This document shows, in pieces, positions 12,028 through 27,276 of a stretch of 64,000 nucleotides of DNA. The notes beneath the pieces are model-generated. The model was not told the origin of the DNA. It was given only the letters and a program-made list of their open reading frames with translations, and did not search any database. The first letter of the stretch is position 1; every line of letters begins with the position of its first letter. This DNA comes from Luzula sylvatica (Eukaryota; Streptophyta; Magnoliopsida; Poales; Juncaceae), in the NCBI GenBank assembly GCA_946800325.1, contig CAMPEJ010000015.1, positions 124,001 through 188,000 of the forward strand. Reading direction: 5' to 3'. The translations under genes and the position numbers were made by a program.

Positions 12028-13267
12028 GTTTGTTTTTCGATTCAAAACAATCTGTTTATGCTTTGGGGAGTTCAAATAACGTATTTTGAGATCATTTGAT
12101 TCGTATCTTTTAGCACATAACATTTCACCAAAATTTACAAACATTGAGAAAGTTCGATTTTCGATTCAAAACAATCTGTTTATGCTTTGGGGAGTTCAAA
12201 TAACGTATTTTGAGATCATTTGAATCGTATCTTTTACCACATAACATTTTACCAAAATTTACAAACACTATGAAACTTTAATTTTCGATTCAAAACAATC
12301 TGTTTATGCTTTGGGGAGTTCAAATAACGTATTTTGAGATCATTTGAATCGTATCTTTTACTACATAACATTTCACCAAAATTTACAAACACTAAGAAAG
12401 TTTGTTTTTCGATTCAAAACAATTTGTTTATGCTTTGGGGAGTTCAAATAACATATTTGTAGATCATTCGAATCGTATCTTTTACCACATAACATTTCAC
12501 CAAAATTTACAAACACTAAGAAAGTTTGTTTTTCGATTCAAAACAATCTGTTTATGCTTTGGGGAGTTCAAATAACGTATTTTGAGATCATTTGAATCGT
12601 ATCTTTTACCACATAACATTTCACCAAAATTTACAAACACTAAGAAAGTTTGTTTTTCGATTCAAAACAATTTGTTTATGCTTTGGAGAGTTCAAATAAC
12701 GTATTTTTAGATCATTCGAATCGTATCTTTTACCACATAACATTTCACCAAAATTTACAAACACTAAGAAAGTTTGTTTTTCGATTCAAAACAATCTGTT
12801 TATGCTTTGGGGAGTTCAAATAACGTATTTTGAGATCATTTGAATCGTATCTTTTACTACATAACATTTCACCAAAATTTACAAACACTAAGAAAGTTTG
12901 TTTTTCGATTCAAAACAATTTGTTTATGCTTTGGGGAGTTCAAATAACATATTTGTAGATCATTCGAATCGTATCTTTTACCACATAACATTTCACCAAA
13001 ATTTACAAACACTAAGAAAGTTTGTTTTTCGATTCAAAACAATCTGTTTATGCTTTGGGAAGTTCAAATAACGTATTTTGAGATCATTTGAATCGTATCT
13101 TTTACCACATAACATTTCACCAAAATTTACAAACACTAAGAAAGTTTGTTTTTCGATTCAAAACAATTTGTTTATGCTTTGGGGAGTTCAAATAACGTAT
13201 TTTTAGATCATTCGAATCGTATCTTTTACCACATAACATTTCACCAAAATTTACAAACACTAAGAAA
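12028..13267 (+). repeat. 10-monomer tandem duplication, copy B (1240 bp)
   Basis: Directly adjoins copy A and repeats its rare marks ('tttagcac' near 12110, 'gggaag' near 13058). The one difference I noticed is 'ggagag' near 12687 where copy A has 'ggggag'. Near-identity implies recent unequal exchange or an equivalent event. Confidence 0.93.
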
Positions 13268-13515
13268 GTTTGTTTTTCGATTCAAAACAATCTGTTTATG
13301 CTTTGGGGAGTTCAAATAACGTATTTTGAGATCATTTGAATCGTATCTTTTACTACATAACATTTCACCAAAATTTACAAACACTAAGAAAGTTTGTTTT
13401 TCGATTCAAAACAATTTGTTTATGCTTTGGGGAGTTCAAATAACATATTTGTAGATCATTCGAATCGTATCTTTTACCACATAACATTTCACCAAAATTT
13501 ACAAACACTAAGAAA
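13268..13515 (+). repeat. Two monomers linking two duplications
   Basis: One consensus-class monomer with p87 t, followed by one class B monomer with 'acatatttgtag'. They continue the A/B alternation of the preceding block. Confidence 0.8.
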
Positions 13516-15995
13516 GTTTGTTTTTCGATTCAAAACAATCTGTTTATGCTTTGGGGAGTTCAAATAACGTATTTTGAGATCATTTGAATCGTATCTTTTA
13601 CCACATAACATTTCACCAAAATTTACAAACACTAAGAAAGTTTGTTTTTCGATTCAAAACAATTTGTTTATGCTTTGGGGAGTTCAAATAACGTATTTTT
13701 AGATCATTCGAATCTTATCTTTTACCACATAACATTTCACCAAAATTTACAAACACTAAGAAAGTTTGTTTTTCGATTCAAAACAATCTGTTTATGCTTT
13801 GGGGAGTTCAAATAACGTATTTTGAGATCATTTGAATCGTATCTTTTACTACATAACATTTCACCAAAATTTACAAACACTAAGAAAGTTTGTTTTTCGA
13901 TTCAAAACAATCTGTTTATGCTTTGGGGAGTTCAAATAACGTATTTTGAGATCATTTGAATCGTATCTTTTACCACATAACATTTCACTAAAATTTACAA
14001 ACACTAAGAAAGTTTGTTTTTCGATTCAAAACAATTTGTTTATGCTTTGGGGAGTTCAAATAACGTATTTTGAGATCATTCTAATCGTATCTTTTACCAC
14101 ATAACATTTCACAAAAATTTACAAACACTAAGAAAGTTTGTTTTTCGATTCAAAACAATCTGTTTATGCTTTGGGGAGTTCAAATAACTTATTTTGAGAT
14201 CATTTGAATCGTATCTTTTACCACATAACATTTCACCAAACTTTACAAACACTAAGAAAGTTTGTTTTTCGATTCAAAACAATATGTTTATGCTTTGGGG
14301 AGTTCAAATAACGTATTTTGAGATTATTTGAATCGTATCTTTTACTACATAACATTTCACCAAAATTTACAAACACTAAGAAAGTTTGTTTTTCGATTCA
14401 AAACAATCTGGTTATGCTTTGGGGAGTTCAAATAACGTATTTTGAGATCTTTTGAATCGTATCTTTTACCACGTAACATTTCACCAAAATTTACAAACAC
14501 TGAGAAAGTTTGATTTTCGATTCAAAACAATCTGTTTATGCTTTAGGGAGTTCAAATAACATATTTTTAGATCATTCGAATCGTATCTTTTACCACATAA
14601 CATTTCACCAAAATTTACACACACTAAGAAAGTTTGTTTTTCGATTCAAAACAATCTGTTTATGCTTTGGGGAGTTCAAATAACGTATTTTGAGATCATT
14701 TGAATCGTATCTTTTACTACATAACATTTCACCAAAATTTACAAACACTAAGAAAGTTTGTTTTTCGATTCAAAACAATCTGTTTGTGCTTTGGGGAGTT
14801 CAAATAACATATTTATAGATCATTCGAATCGTATCTTTTACCACATAACATTTCACCAAAATTTACAAACACTAAGAAAGTTTGTTTTTCGATTCAAAAC
14901 AATCTGTTTATGCTTTGGGGAGTTCAAATAACGTATTTTGAGATCATTTGAATCGTATCTTTTACCACGTAACATTTCACCAAAATTTACAAACACTGAG
15001 AAAGTTTGATTTTCGATTCAAAACAATCTGTTTATGCTTTGGGGAGTTCAAATAACATATTTTTAGATCATTCGAATCGTATCTTTTACCACATAACATT
15101 TCACCAAAATTTACAAACACTAAGAAAGTTTGTTTTTCGATTCAAAACAATCTGTTTATGCTTTGGGGAGTTCAAATAACGTATTTTGAGATCATTTGAA
15201 TCGTATCTTTTACCACATAACATTTCACTAAAATTTACAAACACTAAGAAAGTTTGTTTTTCGATTCAAAACAATTTGTTTATGCTTTGGGGAGTTCAAA
15301 TAACGTATTTTGAGATCATTCGAATCGTATCTTTTACCACGTAACATTTCACCAAAATTTACAAACGCTAAGAAAGTTTGTTTTTCGATTCAAAACAATC
15401 TGTTTATGCTTTGGGGAGTTCAAATAACGTATTTTGAGATCATTTGAATCGTATCTTTTACCACATAACATTTCACAAAAATTTACAAACACTAAGAAAG
15501 TTTGTTTTTCGATTCAAAACAATCTGTTTATGCTTTGGAGAGTTCAAATAACTTATTTTGAGATCATTTGAATCGTATCTTTTACCACATAACATTTCAC
15601 CAAACTTTACAAACACTAAGAAAGTTTGTTTTTCGATTCAAAACAATATGTTTATGCTTTGGGGAATTCAAATAACGTATTTTGAGATTATTTGAATCGT
15701 ATCTTTTACTACATAACATTTCACCAAAATTTACAAACACTAAGAAAGTTTGTTTTTCGATTCAAAACAATCTGGTTATGCTTTGGGGAGTTCAAATAAC
15801 GTATTTTGAGATCATTTGAATCGTATCTTTTACCACGTAACATTTCACCAAAATTTACAAACACTGAGAAAGTTTGATTTTCGATTCAAAACAATCTGTT
15901 TATGCTTTGGGGAGTTCAAATAACATATTTTTAGATCATTCGAATCGTATCTTTTACCACATAACATTTCACCAAAATTTACAAACACTAAGAAA
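13516..15995 (+). repeat. 20-monomer tandem duplication, copy A (2480 bp)
   Basis: Private marks include 'cgaatcttatc' near 13711, 'attctaatcg' near 14080, 'ccaaact' near 14236, 'tctggttatg' near 14410 and 'acacacacta' near 14617. Each recurs exactly 2480 bp (20 monomers) downstream. A nested repeat is also visible: the 'tctggttatg' section returns 11 monomers later, near 15775, inside the same copy. Confidence 0.9.
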
Positions 15996-17900
15996 GTTTG
16001 TTTTTCGATTCAAAACAATCTGTTTATGCTTTGGGGAGTTCAAATAACGTATTTTGAGATCATTTGAATCGTATCTTTTACCACATAACATTTCACCAAA
16101 ATTTACAAACACTAAGAAAGTTTGTTTTTCGATTCAAAACAATTTGTTTATGCTTTGGGGAGTTCAAATAACGTATTTTTAGATCATTCGAATCTTATCT
16201 TTTACCACATAACATTTCACCAAAATTTACAAACACTAAGAAAGTTTGTTTTTCGATTCAAAACAATCTGTTTATGCTTTGGGGAGTTCAAATAACGTAT
16301 TTTGAGATCATTTGAATCGTATCTTTTACTACATAACATTTCACCAAAATTTACAAACACTAAGAAAGTTTGTTTTTCGATTCAAAACAATCTGTTTATG
16401 CTTTGGGGAGTTCAAATAACGTATTTTGAGATCATTTGAATCGTATCTTTTACCACATAACATTTCACTAAAATTTACAAACACTAAGAAAGTTTGTTTT
16501 TCGATTCAAAACAATCTGTTTATGCTTTGGGGAGTTCAAATAACGTATTTTGAGATCATTCTAATCGTATCTTTTACCACATAACATTTCACAAAAATTT
16601 ACAAACACTAAGAAAGTTTGTTTTTCGATTCAAAACAATCTGTTTATGCTTTGGGGAGTTCAAATAACTTATTTTGAGATCATTTGAATCGTATCTTTTA
16701 CCACATAACATTTCACCAAACTTTACAAACACTAAGAAAGTTTGATTTTCGATTCAAAACAATATGTTTATGCTTTGGGGAGTTCAAATAACGTATTTTG
16801 AGATTATTTGAATCGTATCTTTTACTACATAACATTTCACCAAAATTTACAAACACTAAGAAAGTTTGTTTTTCGATTCAAAACAATCTGGTTATGCTTT
16901 GGGGAGTTCAAATAACGTATTTTGAGATCATTTGAATCGTATCTTTTACCACGTAACATTTCACCAAAATTTACAAACACTGAGAAAGTTTGATTTTCGA
17001 TTCAAAACAATCTGTTTATGCTTTGGGGAGTTCAAATAACATATTTTTAGATCATTCGAATCGTATCTTTTACCACATAACATTTCACCAAAATTTACAC
17101 ACACTAAGAAAGTTTGTTTTTCGATTCAAAACAATCTGTTTATGCTTTGGGGAGTTCAAATAACGTATTTTGAGATCATTTGAATCGTATCTTTTACTAC
17201 ATAACATTTCACCAAAATTTACAAACACTAAGAAAGTTTGTTTTTCGATTCAAAACAATCTGTTTGTGCTTTGGGGAGTTCAAATAACATATTTATAGAT
17301 CATTCGAATCGTATCTTTTACCACATAACATTTCACCAAAATTTACAAACACTAAGAAAGTTTGTTTTTCGATTCAAAACAATCTGTTTATGCTTTGGGG
17401 AGTTCAAATAACGTATTTTGAGATCATTTGAATCGTATCTTTTACCACGTAACATTTCACCAAAATTTACAAACACTGAGAAAGTTTGATTTTCGATTCA
17501 AAACAATCTGTTTATGCTTTGGGGAGTTCAAATAACATATTTTTAGATCATTCGAATCGTATCTTTTAGCACATAACATTTCACCAAAATTTACAAACAC
17601 TAAGAAAGTTTGTTTTTCGATTCAAAACAATCTGTTTATGCTTTGGGGAGTTCAAATAACGTATTTTGAGATCATTTGAATCGTATCTTTTACCACATAA
17701 CATTTCACTAAAATTTACAAACACTAAGAAAGTTTGTTTTTCGATTCAAAACAATTTGTTTATGCTTTGGGGAGTTCAAATAACGTATTTTGAGATCATT
17801 CGAATCGTATCTTTTACCACGTAACATTTCACCAAAATTTACAAACGCTTAGAAAGTTTGTTTTTCGATTCAAAACAATCTGTTTATGCTTTGGGGAGTT
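15996..17900 (+). repeat. 20-monomer duplication, copy B, truncated near 17.9 kb
   Basis: Matches copy A at +2480 bp for about 15 monomers. Scattered substitutions include c for t at 16514, 'gtttgatttt' near 16741, 'gatcattt' where copy A has 'gatctttt', 'tttagcac' near 17570 and 'acgctt' near 17848. It diverges where a tttgatt monomer with 'ccacagaac' begins near 17930. Confidence 0.88.
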
Positions 17901-20800
17901 CAAATAACGTATTTTGAGATCATTTGATTCGTATCTTTTACCACAGAACATTTCACCAAAATTTACAAACATTGAGAAAGTTTGATTTTCGATTCAAAAC
18001 AATCTGTTTATGCTTTGGGGAGTTCAAATAACGTATTTTGAGATCATTTGAATCGTATCTTTTACCACATAACATTTTACCAAAATTTACAAACACTATG
18101 AAACTTTAATTTTCGATTCAAAACAATCTGTTTATGCTTTGGGGAGTTCAAATAACGTATTTTGAGATCATTTGAATCGTATCTTTTACTACATAACATT
18201 TCACCAAAATTTACAAACACTAAGAAAGTTTGTTTTTCGATTCAAAACAATTTGTTTATGCTTTGGGGAGTTCAAATAACATATTTGTAGATCATTCGAA
18301 TCGTATCTTTTACCACATAACATTTCACCAAAATTTACAAACACTAAGAAAGTTTGTTTTTCGATTCAAAACAATCTGTTTATGCTTTGGGGAGTTCAAA
18401 TAACGTATTTTGAGATCATTTGAATCGTATCTTTTACAACATAACATTTCACCAAAATTTACAAACACTAAGAAAGTTTGTTTTTCGATTCAAAACAATT
18501 TATTTATGCTTTGGGGAGTTCAAATAACGTATTTTTAGATCATTCGAATCGTATCTTTTACCACATAACATTTCACCAAAATTTACAAACACTAAGAAAG
18601 TTTGTTTTTCGATTCAAAACAATCTGTTTATGCTTTGGGGAGTTCAAATAACGTATTTTGAGATCATTTGAATCGTATCTTTTACTACATAACATTTCAC
18701 CAAAATTTACAAACACTAAGAAAGTTTGTTTTTCGATTCAAAACAATCTGTTTATGCTTTGGTGAGTTCAAATAACGTATTTTGAGATCATTTGAATCGT
18801 ATCTTTTACCACATAACATTTCACTAAAATTTACAAACACTAAGAAAGTTTGTTTTTCGATTCAAAACAATTTGTTTATGCTTTGGGGAGTTCAAATAAC
18901 GTATTTTGAGATCATTCGAATCGTATCTTTTACCACATAACATTTCACAAAAATTTACAAACACTAAGAAAGTTTGTTTTTCGATTCAAAACAATCTGTT
19001 TATGCTTTGGGGAGTTCAAATAACTTATTTTGAGATCATTTGAATCGTATCTTTTACCACATAACATTTCACCAAACTTTACAAACACTAAGAAAGTTTG
19101 TTTTTCGATTCAAAACAATTTGTTTATGCTTTGGGGAGTTCAAATAACGTATTTTGAGATCATTCGAATCGTATCTTTTACCACATAACATTTCACAAAA
19201 ATTTACAAACACTAAGAAAGTTTGTTTTTTGATTCAAAACAATCTGTTTATGCTTTGGGGAGTTCAAATAACGTATTTTGAGATCATTTGAATCGTATCT
19301 TTTACCACGTAACATTTCACCAAAATTTACAAACACTGAGAAAGTTTGATTTTCGATTCAAAACAATCTGTTTATGCTTTGGGGAGTTCAAATAACATAT
19401 TTTTAGATCATTCGAATCGTATCTTTTACCACATAACATTTCACCAAAATTTACAAACACTAAGAAAGTTTGTTTTTCGATTCAAAACAATCTGGTTATG
19501 CTTTGGGGAGTTCAAATAACGTATTTTGAGATCATTTGAATCGTATCTTTTACCACGTAATATTTCACCAAAATTTACAAACACTGAGAAAGTTTGATTT
19601 TCGATTCAAAACAATCTGTTTATGCTTTGGGGAGTTCAAATAACATATTTTTAGATCATTCGAATCGTATCTTTTACCACATAACATTTCACCAAAATTT
19701 ACACACACTAAGAAAGTTTGTTTTTCGATTCAAAACAATCTGTTTATGCTTTGGGGAGTTCAAATAACGTATTTTGAGATCATTTGAATCGTATCTTTTA
19801 CTACATAACATTTCACCAAAATTTACAAACACTAAGAAAGTTTGTTTTTCGATTCAAAACAATCTGTTTGTGCTTTGGGGAGTTCAAATAACATATTTAT
19901 AGATCATTCGAATCGTATCTTTTACCACATAACATTTCACCAAAATTTACAAACACTAAGAAAGTTTGTTTTTCGATTCAAAACAATCTGTTTATGCTTT
20001 GGGGAGTTCAAATAACGTATTTTGAGATCATTTGATTCGTATCTTTTACCACATAACATTTCACCAAAATTTACAAACATTGAGAAAGTTTGATTTTCGA
20101 TTCAAAACAATCTGTTTATGCTTTGGGGAGTTCAAATAACGTATTTTGAGATCATTCGAATCGTATCTTTTACTACATAACATTTCACCAAAATTTATAA
20201 ACACTGAGAAAGTTTGTTTTTCGATTCAAAACAATTTGTTTATGCTTTGGGGAGTTCAAATAACGTATTTTGAGATCATTTGAATCGTATCTTTTGCCAC
20301 ATAACATTTCACCAAAATTTACAAACACGAAGAAAGTTTGTTTTTCGATTCAAAACAATTTGTTTATGCTTTGGGGAGTTCAAATAACGTATTTTTAGAT
20401 CATTCGAATCGTATCTTTTACCACATAACATTTCACCAAAATTTACAAACACTAAGAAAGTTTGTTTTTCGATTCAAAACAATCTGTTTATTCTTTGGGG
20501 AGTTCAAATAACGTATTTTGAGATCATTTGAATCGTATCTTTTACCACATAACATTTCACCAAAATTTACAAACACTAAGAAAGTTTGTTTTTCGATTCA
20601 AAACAATTTGTTTATGCTTTGGGGAGTTCAAATAACGTATTTTTAGATCATTCGAATCGTATCTTTTACCACATAACATTTCACCAAAATTTACAAACAC
20701 TAAGAAAGTTTGTTTTTCGATTCAAAACAATCTGTTTATGCTTTGGGGAGTTCAAATAACGTATTTTGAGATCATTGGAATCGTATCTTTTACTACATAA
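17901..20800 (+). repeat. Mosaic of second-family monomers
   Basis: Pure satellite that repeats short strings seen elsewhere: the 'acattgag' / 'tatgaaact' pair (near 17970-18100, as at 10.9 and 12.1 kb), the 'tctggttatg' section (19495, 21 monomers after 16891) and 'tgtttgtg' with 'acatatttatag' (near 19870-19900). The first 'tttataaac' monomer of the third family appears near 20195. No single tandem period covers the segment. Confidence 0.85.
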
Positions 20801-23800
20801 CATTTCACCAAAATTTACAAACACTAAGAAAGTTTGTTTTTCGATTCAAAACGATCTGTTTATGCTTTGGGGAGTTCAAATAACGTATTTTGAGATCATT
20901 TGATTCGTATCTTTTACCACATAACATTTCACCAAAATTTACAAACACTAAGAAAGTTTGTTTTTCGATTCAAAACAATCTGTTTATGCTTTGGGGAGTT
21001 CAAATAACGTATTTTGAGATCATTTGAAACGTATCTTTTACCACATAACATTTTACCAAAATTTACAAACACTAAGAAATTTTGTTTTTCGATTCAAAAC
21101 AATCTGTTTATGCTTTGGGGAGTTCAAATAACGTATTTTGAGATCATTTGAATCGTATCTTTTACCACATAACATTTCACCAAAATTTACAAACACTAAG
21201 AAAGTTTGTTTTTCGATTCAAAACAATTTGTTTATGCTTTGGGGAGTTCAAATAACGTATTTTGAGATCATTCGAATCGTATCTTTTACCACGTAACATT
21301 TCACCAAAATTTACAAACGCTAAGAAAGTTTGTTTTTCGATTCAAAACAATCTGTTTATGCTTTGGGGAGTTCAAATAACGTATTTTGAGATCATTTGAA
21401 TCGTATCTTTACTACATAACATTTCACCAAAATTTACAAACGCTGAGAAAGTTTGTTTTTCGATTCAAAACAATCTGTTTATGCTTTGGGGAGTTCAAAT
21501 AACGTATTTTGAGATCATTTGATTCGTATCTTTTACCACATAACATTTCACCAAAATTTACAAACACTAAGAAAGTTTGTTTTTCGATTCAAAACAATAT
21601 GTTTATGCTTTGGGGAGTTCAAATAACGTATTTTGAGATCATTTGAATCCTATCTTTTACCACATAACATTTTACCAAAATTTACAAACACTAAGAAAGT
21701 TTGTTTTTCGATTCAAAACAATCTGTTTATGCTTTGGGGAGTTCAAATAACGTATTTTGAGATCATTTGAATCGTATCTTTTACCACATAACATTTTACC
21801 AAAATTTACAAACACTAAGAAAGTTTGTTTTTCGATTCAAAACAATCTGTTTATGCTTTGGGGAGTTCAAATAACGTATTTTGAGATCATTTGATTCGTA
21901 TCTTTTACCACATAACATTTCACCAAAATTTACAAACATTGAGAAAGTTTGATTTTCGATTCAAAACAATCTGTTTATGCTTTGGGGAGTTCAAATAACG
22001 TATTTTGAGATCATTCGAATCGTATCTTTTACTACATAACATTTCACCAAAATTTATAAACACTGAGAAAGTTTGTTTTTCGATTCAAAACAATTTGTTT
22101 ATGCTTTGGGGAGTTCAAATAACGTATTTTGAGATCATTTGAATCGTATCTTTTACCACATAACATTGCACCAAAATTTACAAACACTAAGAAAGTTTGT
22201 TTTTCGATTCAAAACAATTTGTTTATGCTTTGGGGAGTTCAAATAACGTATTTTTAGATCATTCGAATCGTATCTTTTACCACATAACATTTCACCAAAA
22301 TTTACAAACACTAAGAAAGTTTGTTTTTCGATTCAAAACAATCTGTTTATGCTTTGGGGAGTTCAAATAACGTATTTTGAGATTATTTGAATCGTATCCT
22401 TTACTACATAACATTTCACCAAAATTTACAAACACTAAGAAAGTTTGTTTTTCGATTCAAAACAATCTGTTTATGCTTTGGGGAGTTCAAATAACGTATT
22501 TTGAGATCATTTGATTCGTATCTTTTACCACATAACATTTCACCAGAATTTACAAACACTAAGAAAGTTTGTTTTTCGATTCAAAACAATCTGTTTATGC
22601 TTTGGGGAGTTCAAATAACGTATTTTGAGATCATTTGAATCGTATCTTTTACCACATAACATTTTACCAAAATTTACAAACACTAAGAAAGTTTGTTTTT
22701 CGATTCAAAACAATCTGTTTATGCTTTGGGGAGTTCAAATAACGTATTTTGAGATCATTTGAATCGTATCTTTTACCACATAACATTTCACCAAAATTTA
22801 CAAACACTAAGAAAGTTTGTTTTTCGATTCAAAACAATTTGTTTATGCTTTGGGGAGTTCAAATAACGTATTTTGAGATCATTCGAATCGTATCTTTTAC
22901 CACGTAACATTTCACCAAAATTTACAAACGCTAAGAAAGTTTGTTTTTCGATTCAAAACAATCTGTTTATGTTTTGGGGAGTTCAAATAACGTATTTTGA
23001 GATCATTTGAATCGTATCTTTTACCACATAACATTTCACCAAAATTTACAAACACTACGAAAGTTTGTATTTCGATTCAAAACAATCTGTTTATGCTTTG
23101 GGGAGTTCAAATAACGTATTTTGAGATCATTTGATTCGTATCTTTTACCACATAACATTTCACCAAAATTTACAAACACTAAGAAAGTTTGTTTTTCGAT
23201 TCAAAACATTCTGTTTATGCTTTGGGGAGTTCAAATAACGTATTTTGAGATCATTTGAATCGTATCTTTTACCACATAACATTTTACCAAAATTTACAAA
23301 CACTAAGAAAGTTTGTTTTTCGATTCAAAACAATCTGTTTATGCTTTGGGGAGTTCAAATAACGTATTTTGAGATCATTTGAATCGTATCTTTTACCACA
23401 TAACATTTCACCAAAATTTACAAACACTGAGAAAGTTTGTTTTTCGATTCAAAACAATTTGTTTATGCTTTGGGGAGTTCAAATAACGTATTTTGAGATC
23501 ATTCGAATCGTATCTTTTACCACGTAACATTTCACCAAAATTTACAAACGCTAAGAAAGTTTGTTTTTCGATTCAAAACAATCTGTTTATGCTTTGGGGA
23601 GTTCAAATAACGTATTTTGAGATCATTTGAATCGTATCTTTACTACATAACATTTCACCAAAATTTACAAACGCTGAGAAAGTTTGTTTTTCGATTCAAA
23701 ACAATCTGTTTATGCTTTGGGGAGTTCAAATAACGTATTTTGAGATCATTTGATTCGTATCTTTTACCACATAACATTTCACCAAAATTTACAAACACTA

Positions 23801-26800
23801 AGAAAGTTTGTTTTTCGATTCAAAACAATCTGTTTATGCTTTGGGGAGTTCAAATAACGTATTTTGAGATCATTTGAATCGTATCTTTTACCACATAACA
23901 TTTTACCAAAATTTACAAACACTAAGAAAGTTTGTTTTTCGATTCAAAACAATCTGTTTATGCTTTGGGGAGTTCAAATAACGTATTTTGAGATCATTTG
24001 AATCGTATCTTTTACCACATAACATTTTACCAAAATTTACAAACACTAAGAAAGTTTGTTTTTCGATTCAAAACAATCTGTTTATGCTTTGGGGAGTTCA
24101 AATAACGTATTTTGAGATCATTTGATTCGTATCTTTTACCACATAACATTTCACCAAAATTTACAAACACTAAGAAAGTTTGTTTTTCGATTCAAAACAA
24201 TCTGTTTATGCTTTGGGGAGTTCAAATAACGTATTTTGAGATCATTTGAATCGTATCTTTTACCACATAACATTTTACCAAAATTTACAAACACTAAGAA
24301 AGTTTGTTTTTCGATTCAAAACAATCTGTTTATGCTTTGGGGAGTTCAAATAACGTATTTTGAGATCATTTGAATCGTATCTTTTACCACATAACATTTC
24401 ACCAAAATTTACAAACACTAAGAAAGTTTGTTTTTCGATTCAAAACAATCTGTTTATGCTTTGGGGAGTTCAAATAACGTATTTTAAGATCATTTGAATC
24501 GTATCTTTTACCACATAACATTTCACCAAAATTTACAAACACTAAGAAAGTTTGTTTTTCGATTCAAAACAATTTGTTTATGCTTTGGGGAGTTCAAATA
24601 ACGTATTTTTAGAGCATTCGAATCGTATCTTTTACCACATAACATTTCACCAAAATTTACAAACACTAAGAAAGTTTGTTTTTCGATTCAAAACAATCTG
24701 TTTATGCTTTGGGGAGTTCAAATAACGTATTTTGAGATCATTTGAATCGTATCTTTTACTATATAACATTTCACCAAAATTTACAAACACTAAGAAAGTT
24801 TGTTTTTCGATTCAAAACAATCTGTTTATGCTTTGGGGAGTTCAAATAACGTATTTTGAGATCATTTGATTCGTATCTTTTACCACATAACATTTCACCA
24901 AAATTTACAAACACTAAGAAAGTTTGTTTTTTGATTCAAAACAATCTGTTTATGCTTTGGGGAGTTCAAATAACGTATTTTGAGATCATTTGAATCGTAT
25001 CTTTTACCACATAACATTTTACCAAAATTTACAAACACTAAGAAAGTTTGTTTTTCGATTCAAAACAATCTGTTTATGCTTTGGGGAGTTCAAATAACGT
25101 ATTTTGAGATCATTTGAATCGTATCTTTTACCACATAACATTTCACCAAAATTTACAAACACTAAGAAAGTTTGTTTTTTGATTCAAAACAATTTGTTTA
25201 TGCTTTGGGGAGTTCAAATAACGTATTTTGAGATCATTCGAATCGTATCTTTTACCACGTAACATTTCACCAAAATTTACAAACGCTAAGAAAGTTTGTT
25301 TTTCGAGTCAAAACAATCTGTTTATGCTTTGGGGAGTTCAAATAACGTATTTTGAGATCATTTGAATCGTATCTTTACTACATAACATTTCACCAAAATT
25401 TACAAACGCTGAGAAAGTTTGTTTTTCGATTCAAAACAATCTGTTTATGCTTTGGGGAGTTCAAATAACGTATTTTCAGATCGTTTGATTCGTATCTTTT
25501 ACCACACAACATTTCACCAAAATTTAAAAACACTAAGAAAGTTTGTTTTTCGATTCAAAACAATCTGTTTATGCTTTGGGGAGTTCAAATAACGTATTTT
25601 GAGATCATTTGAATCGTATCTTTTACCACATAACATTTTACCAAAATTTACAAACACTAAGAAAGTTTGTTTTTCGATTCAAAACAATCTGTTTATGCTT
25701 TGGGGAGTTCAAATAACGTATTTTGAGATCGTTTGAATCGTATCTTTTACCACATAACATTTCACCAAAATTTACAAACACTAAGAAAGTTTGTTTTTCG
25801 ATTCAAAACAATTTGTTTATGCTTTGGGGAGTTCAAATAACGTATTTTTAGATCATTCGAATCGTATCTTTTACCACATAACATTTCACCAAAATTTACA
25901 AACGCTAAGAAAGTTTGTTTTTCGATTCAAAACAATCTGTTTATGCTTTGGGGAGTTCAAATGACGTATTTTGAGATCATTTGAATCGTATCTTTTACTA
26001 CATAACATTTCACCAAAATTTACAAACGCTGAGAAAGTTTGTTTTTCGATTCAAAACAATCTGTTTATGCTTTGGGGAGTTCAAATAACGTATTTTGAGA
26101 ACATTTGAATCGTATCTTTTACCACATAACATTTCACCAAAATTTACAAACACTGAGAAAGTTTGATTTTCGATTCAAAACAATCTATTTATGCTTTGGG
26201 GAGTTCAAATAACGTATTTTGAGATGATTCGAATCGTATCTTTTACTACATAACATTTCACCAAAATTTATAAACACTGAGAAAGTTTGTTTTTCGATTC
26301 AAAACAATTTGTTTATGCTTTGGGGAGTTCAAATAACGTATTTTTAGATCATTCGAATCGTATCTTTTACCACATAACATTTCACCAAAATTTACAAACA
26401 CTAAGAAAGTTTGTTTTTCGATTCAAAACAATCTGTTTATGCTTTGGGGAGTTCAAATAACGTATTTTGAGATCATTTGAATCGTATCTTTTACCACATA
26501 ACATTTCACCAAAATTTACAAACACTAAGAAAGTTTGTTTTTCGATTCAAAACAATTTGTTTATGCTTTGGGGAGTTCAAATAACGTATTTTTAGATCAT
26601 TCGAATCGTATCTTTTACCACATAACATTTCACCAAAATTTACAAACACTAAGAAAGTTTGTTTTTCGATTCAAAACAATCTGTTTATGCTTTGGGGAGT
26701 TCAAATAACGTATTTTGAGATCATTTGAATCGTATCTTTTACTACATAACATTTCACCAAAATTTACAAACACTAAGAAAGTTTGTTTTTCGATTCAAAA

Positions 26801-27276
26801 CAATCTGTTTATGCTTTGGGGAGTTCAAATAACGTATTTTGAGATCATTTGATTCGTATCTTTTACCACATAACATTTCACCAAAATTTACAAACACTAA
26901 GAAAGTTTGTTTTTCGATTCAAAACAATCTGTTTATGCTTTGGGGAGTTCAAATAACGTATTTTGAGATCATTTGAATCGTATCTTTTACCACATAACAT
27001 TTTACCAAAATTTACAAACACTAAGAAAGTTTGTTTTTCGATTCAAAACAATCTGTTTATGCATTGGGGAGTTCAAATAACGTATTTTGAGATCATTTGA
27101 ATCGTATCTTTTACCACATAACATTTCACCCAAATTTACAAACACTAAGAAAGTTTGTTTTTCGATTCAAAACAATTTGTTTATGCTTTGGGGAGTTCAA
27201 ATAACGTATTTTGAGATCATTCGAATCGTATCTTTTACCACGTAACATTTCACCAAAATTTACAAACGCTAAGAAA
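20801..27276 (+). repeat. Third haplotype family, irregular HOR copies
   Basis: A recurring theme of about 15 monomers: tttgatt, tttacc, ttcacc, a class B monomer with 'ccacgtaac', the p84-deletion monomer followed by 'acgctgag', tttgatt again, tttacc units, then 'acattgag' and 'tttataaac'. The p84 deletion occurs near 21410, 23640 and 25376, that is 18 and 14 monomers apart, so the unit length drifts. Rare single changes include 'ttttttgatt' (near 24930 and 25170), 'ctatataac' (near 24758) and 'gatcgtttg' (near 25480 and 25730). Confidence 0.85.
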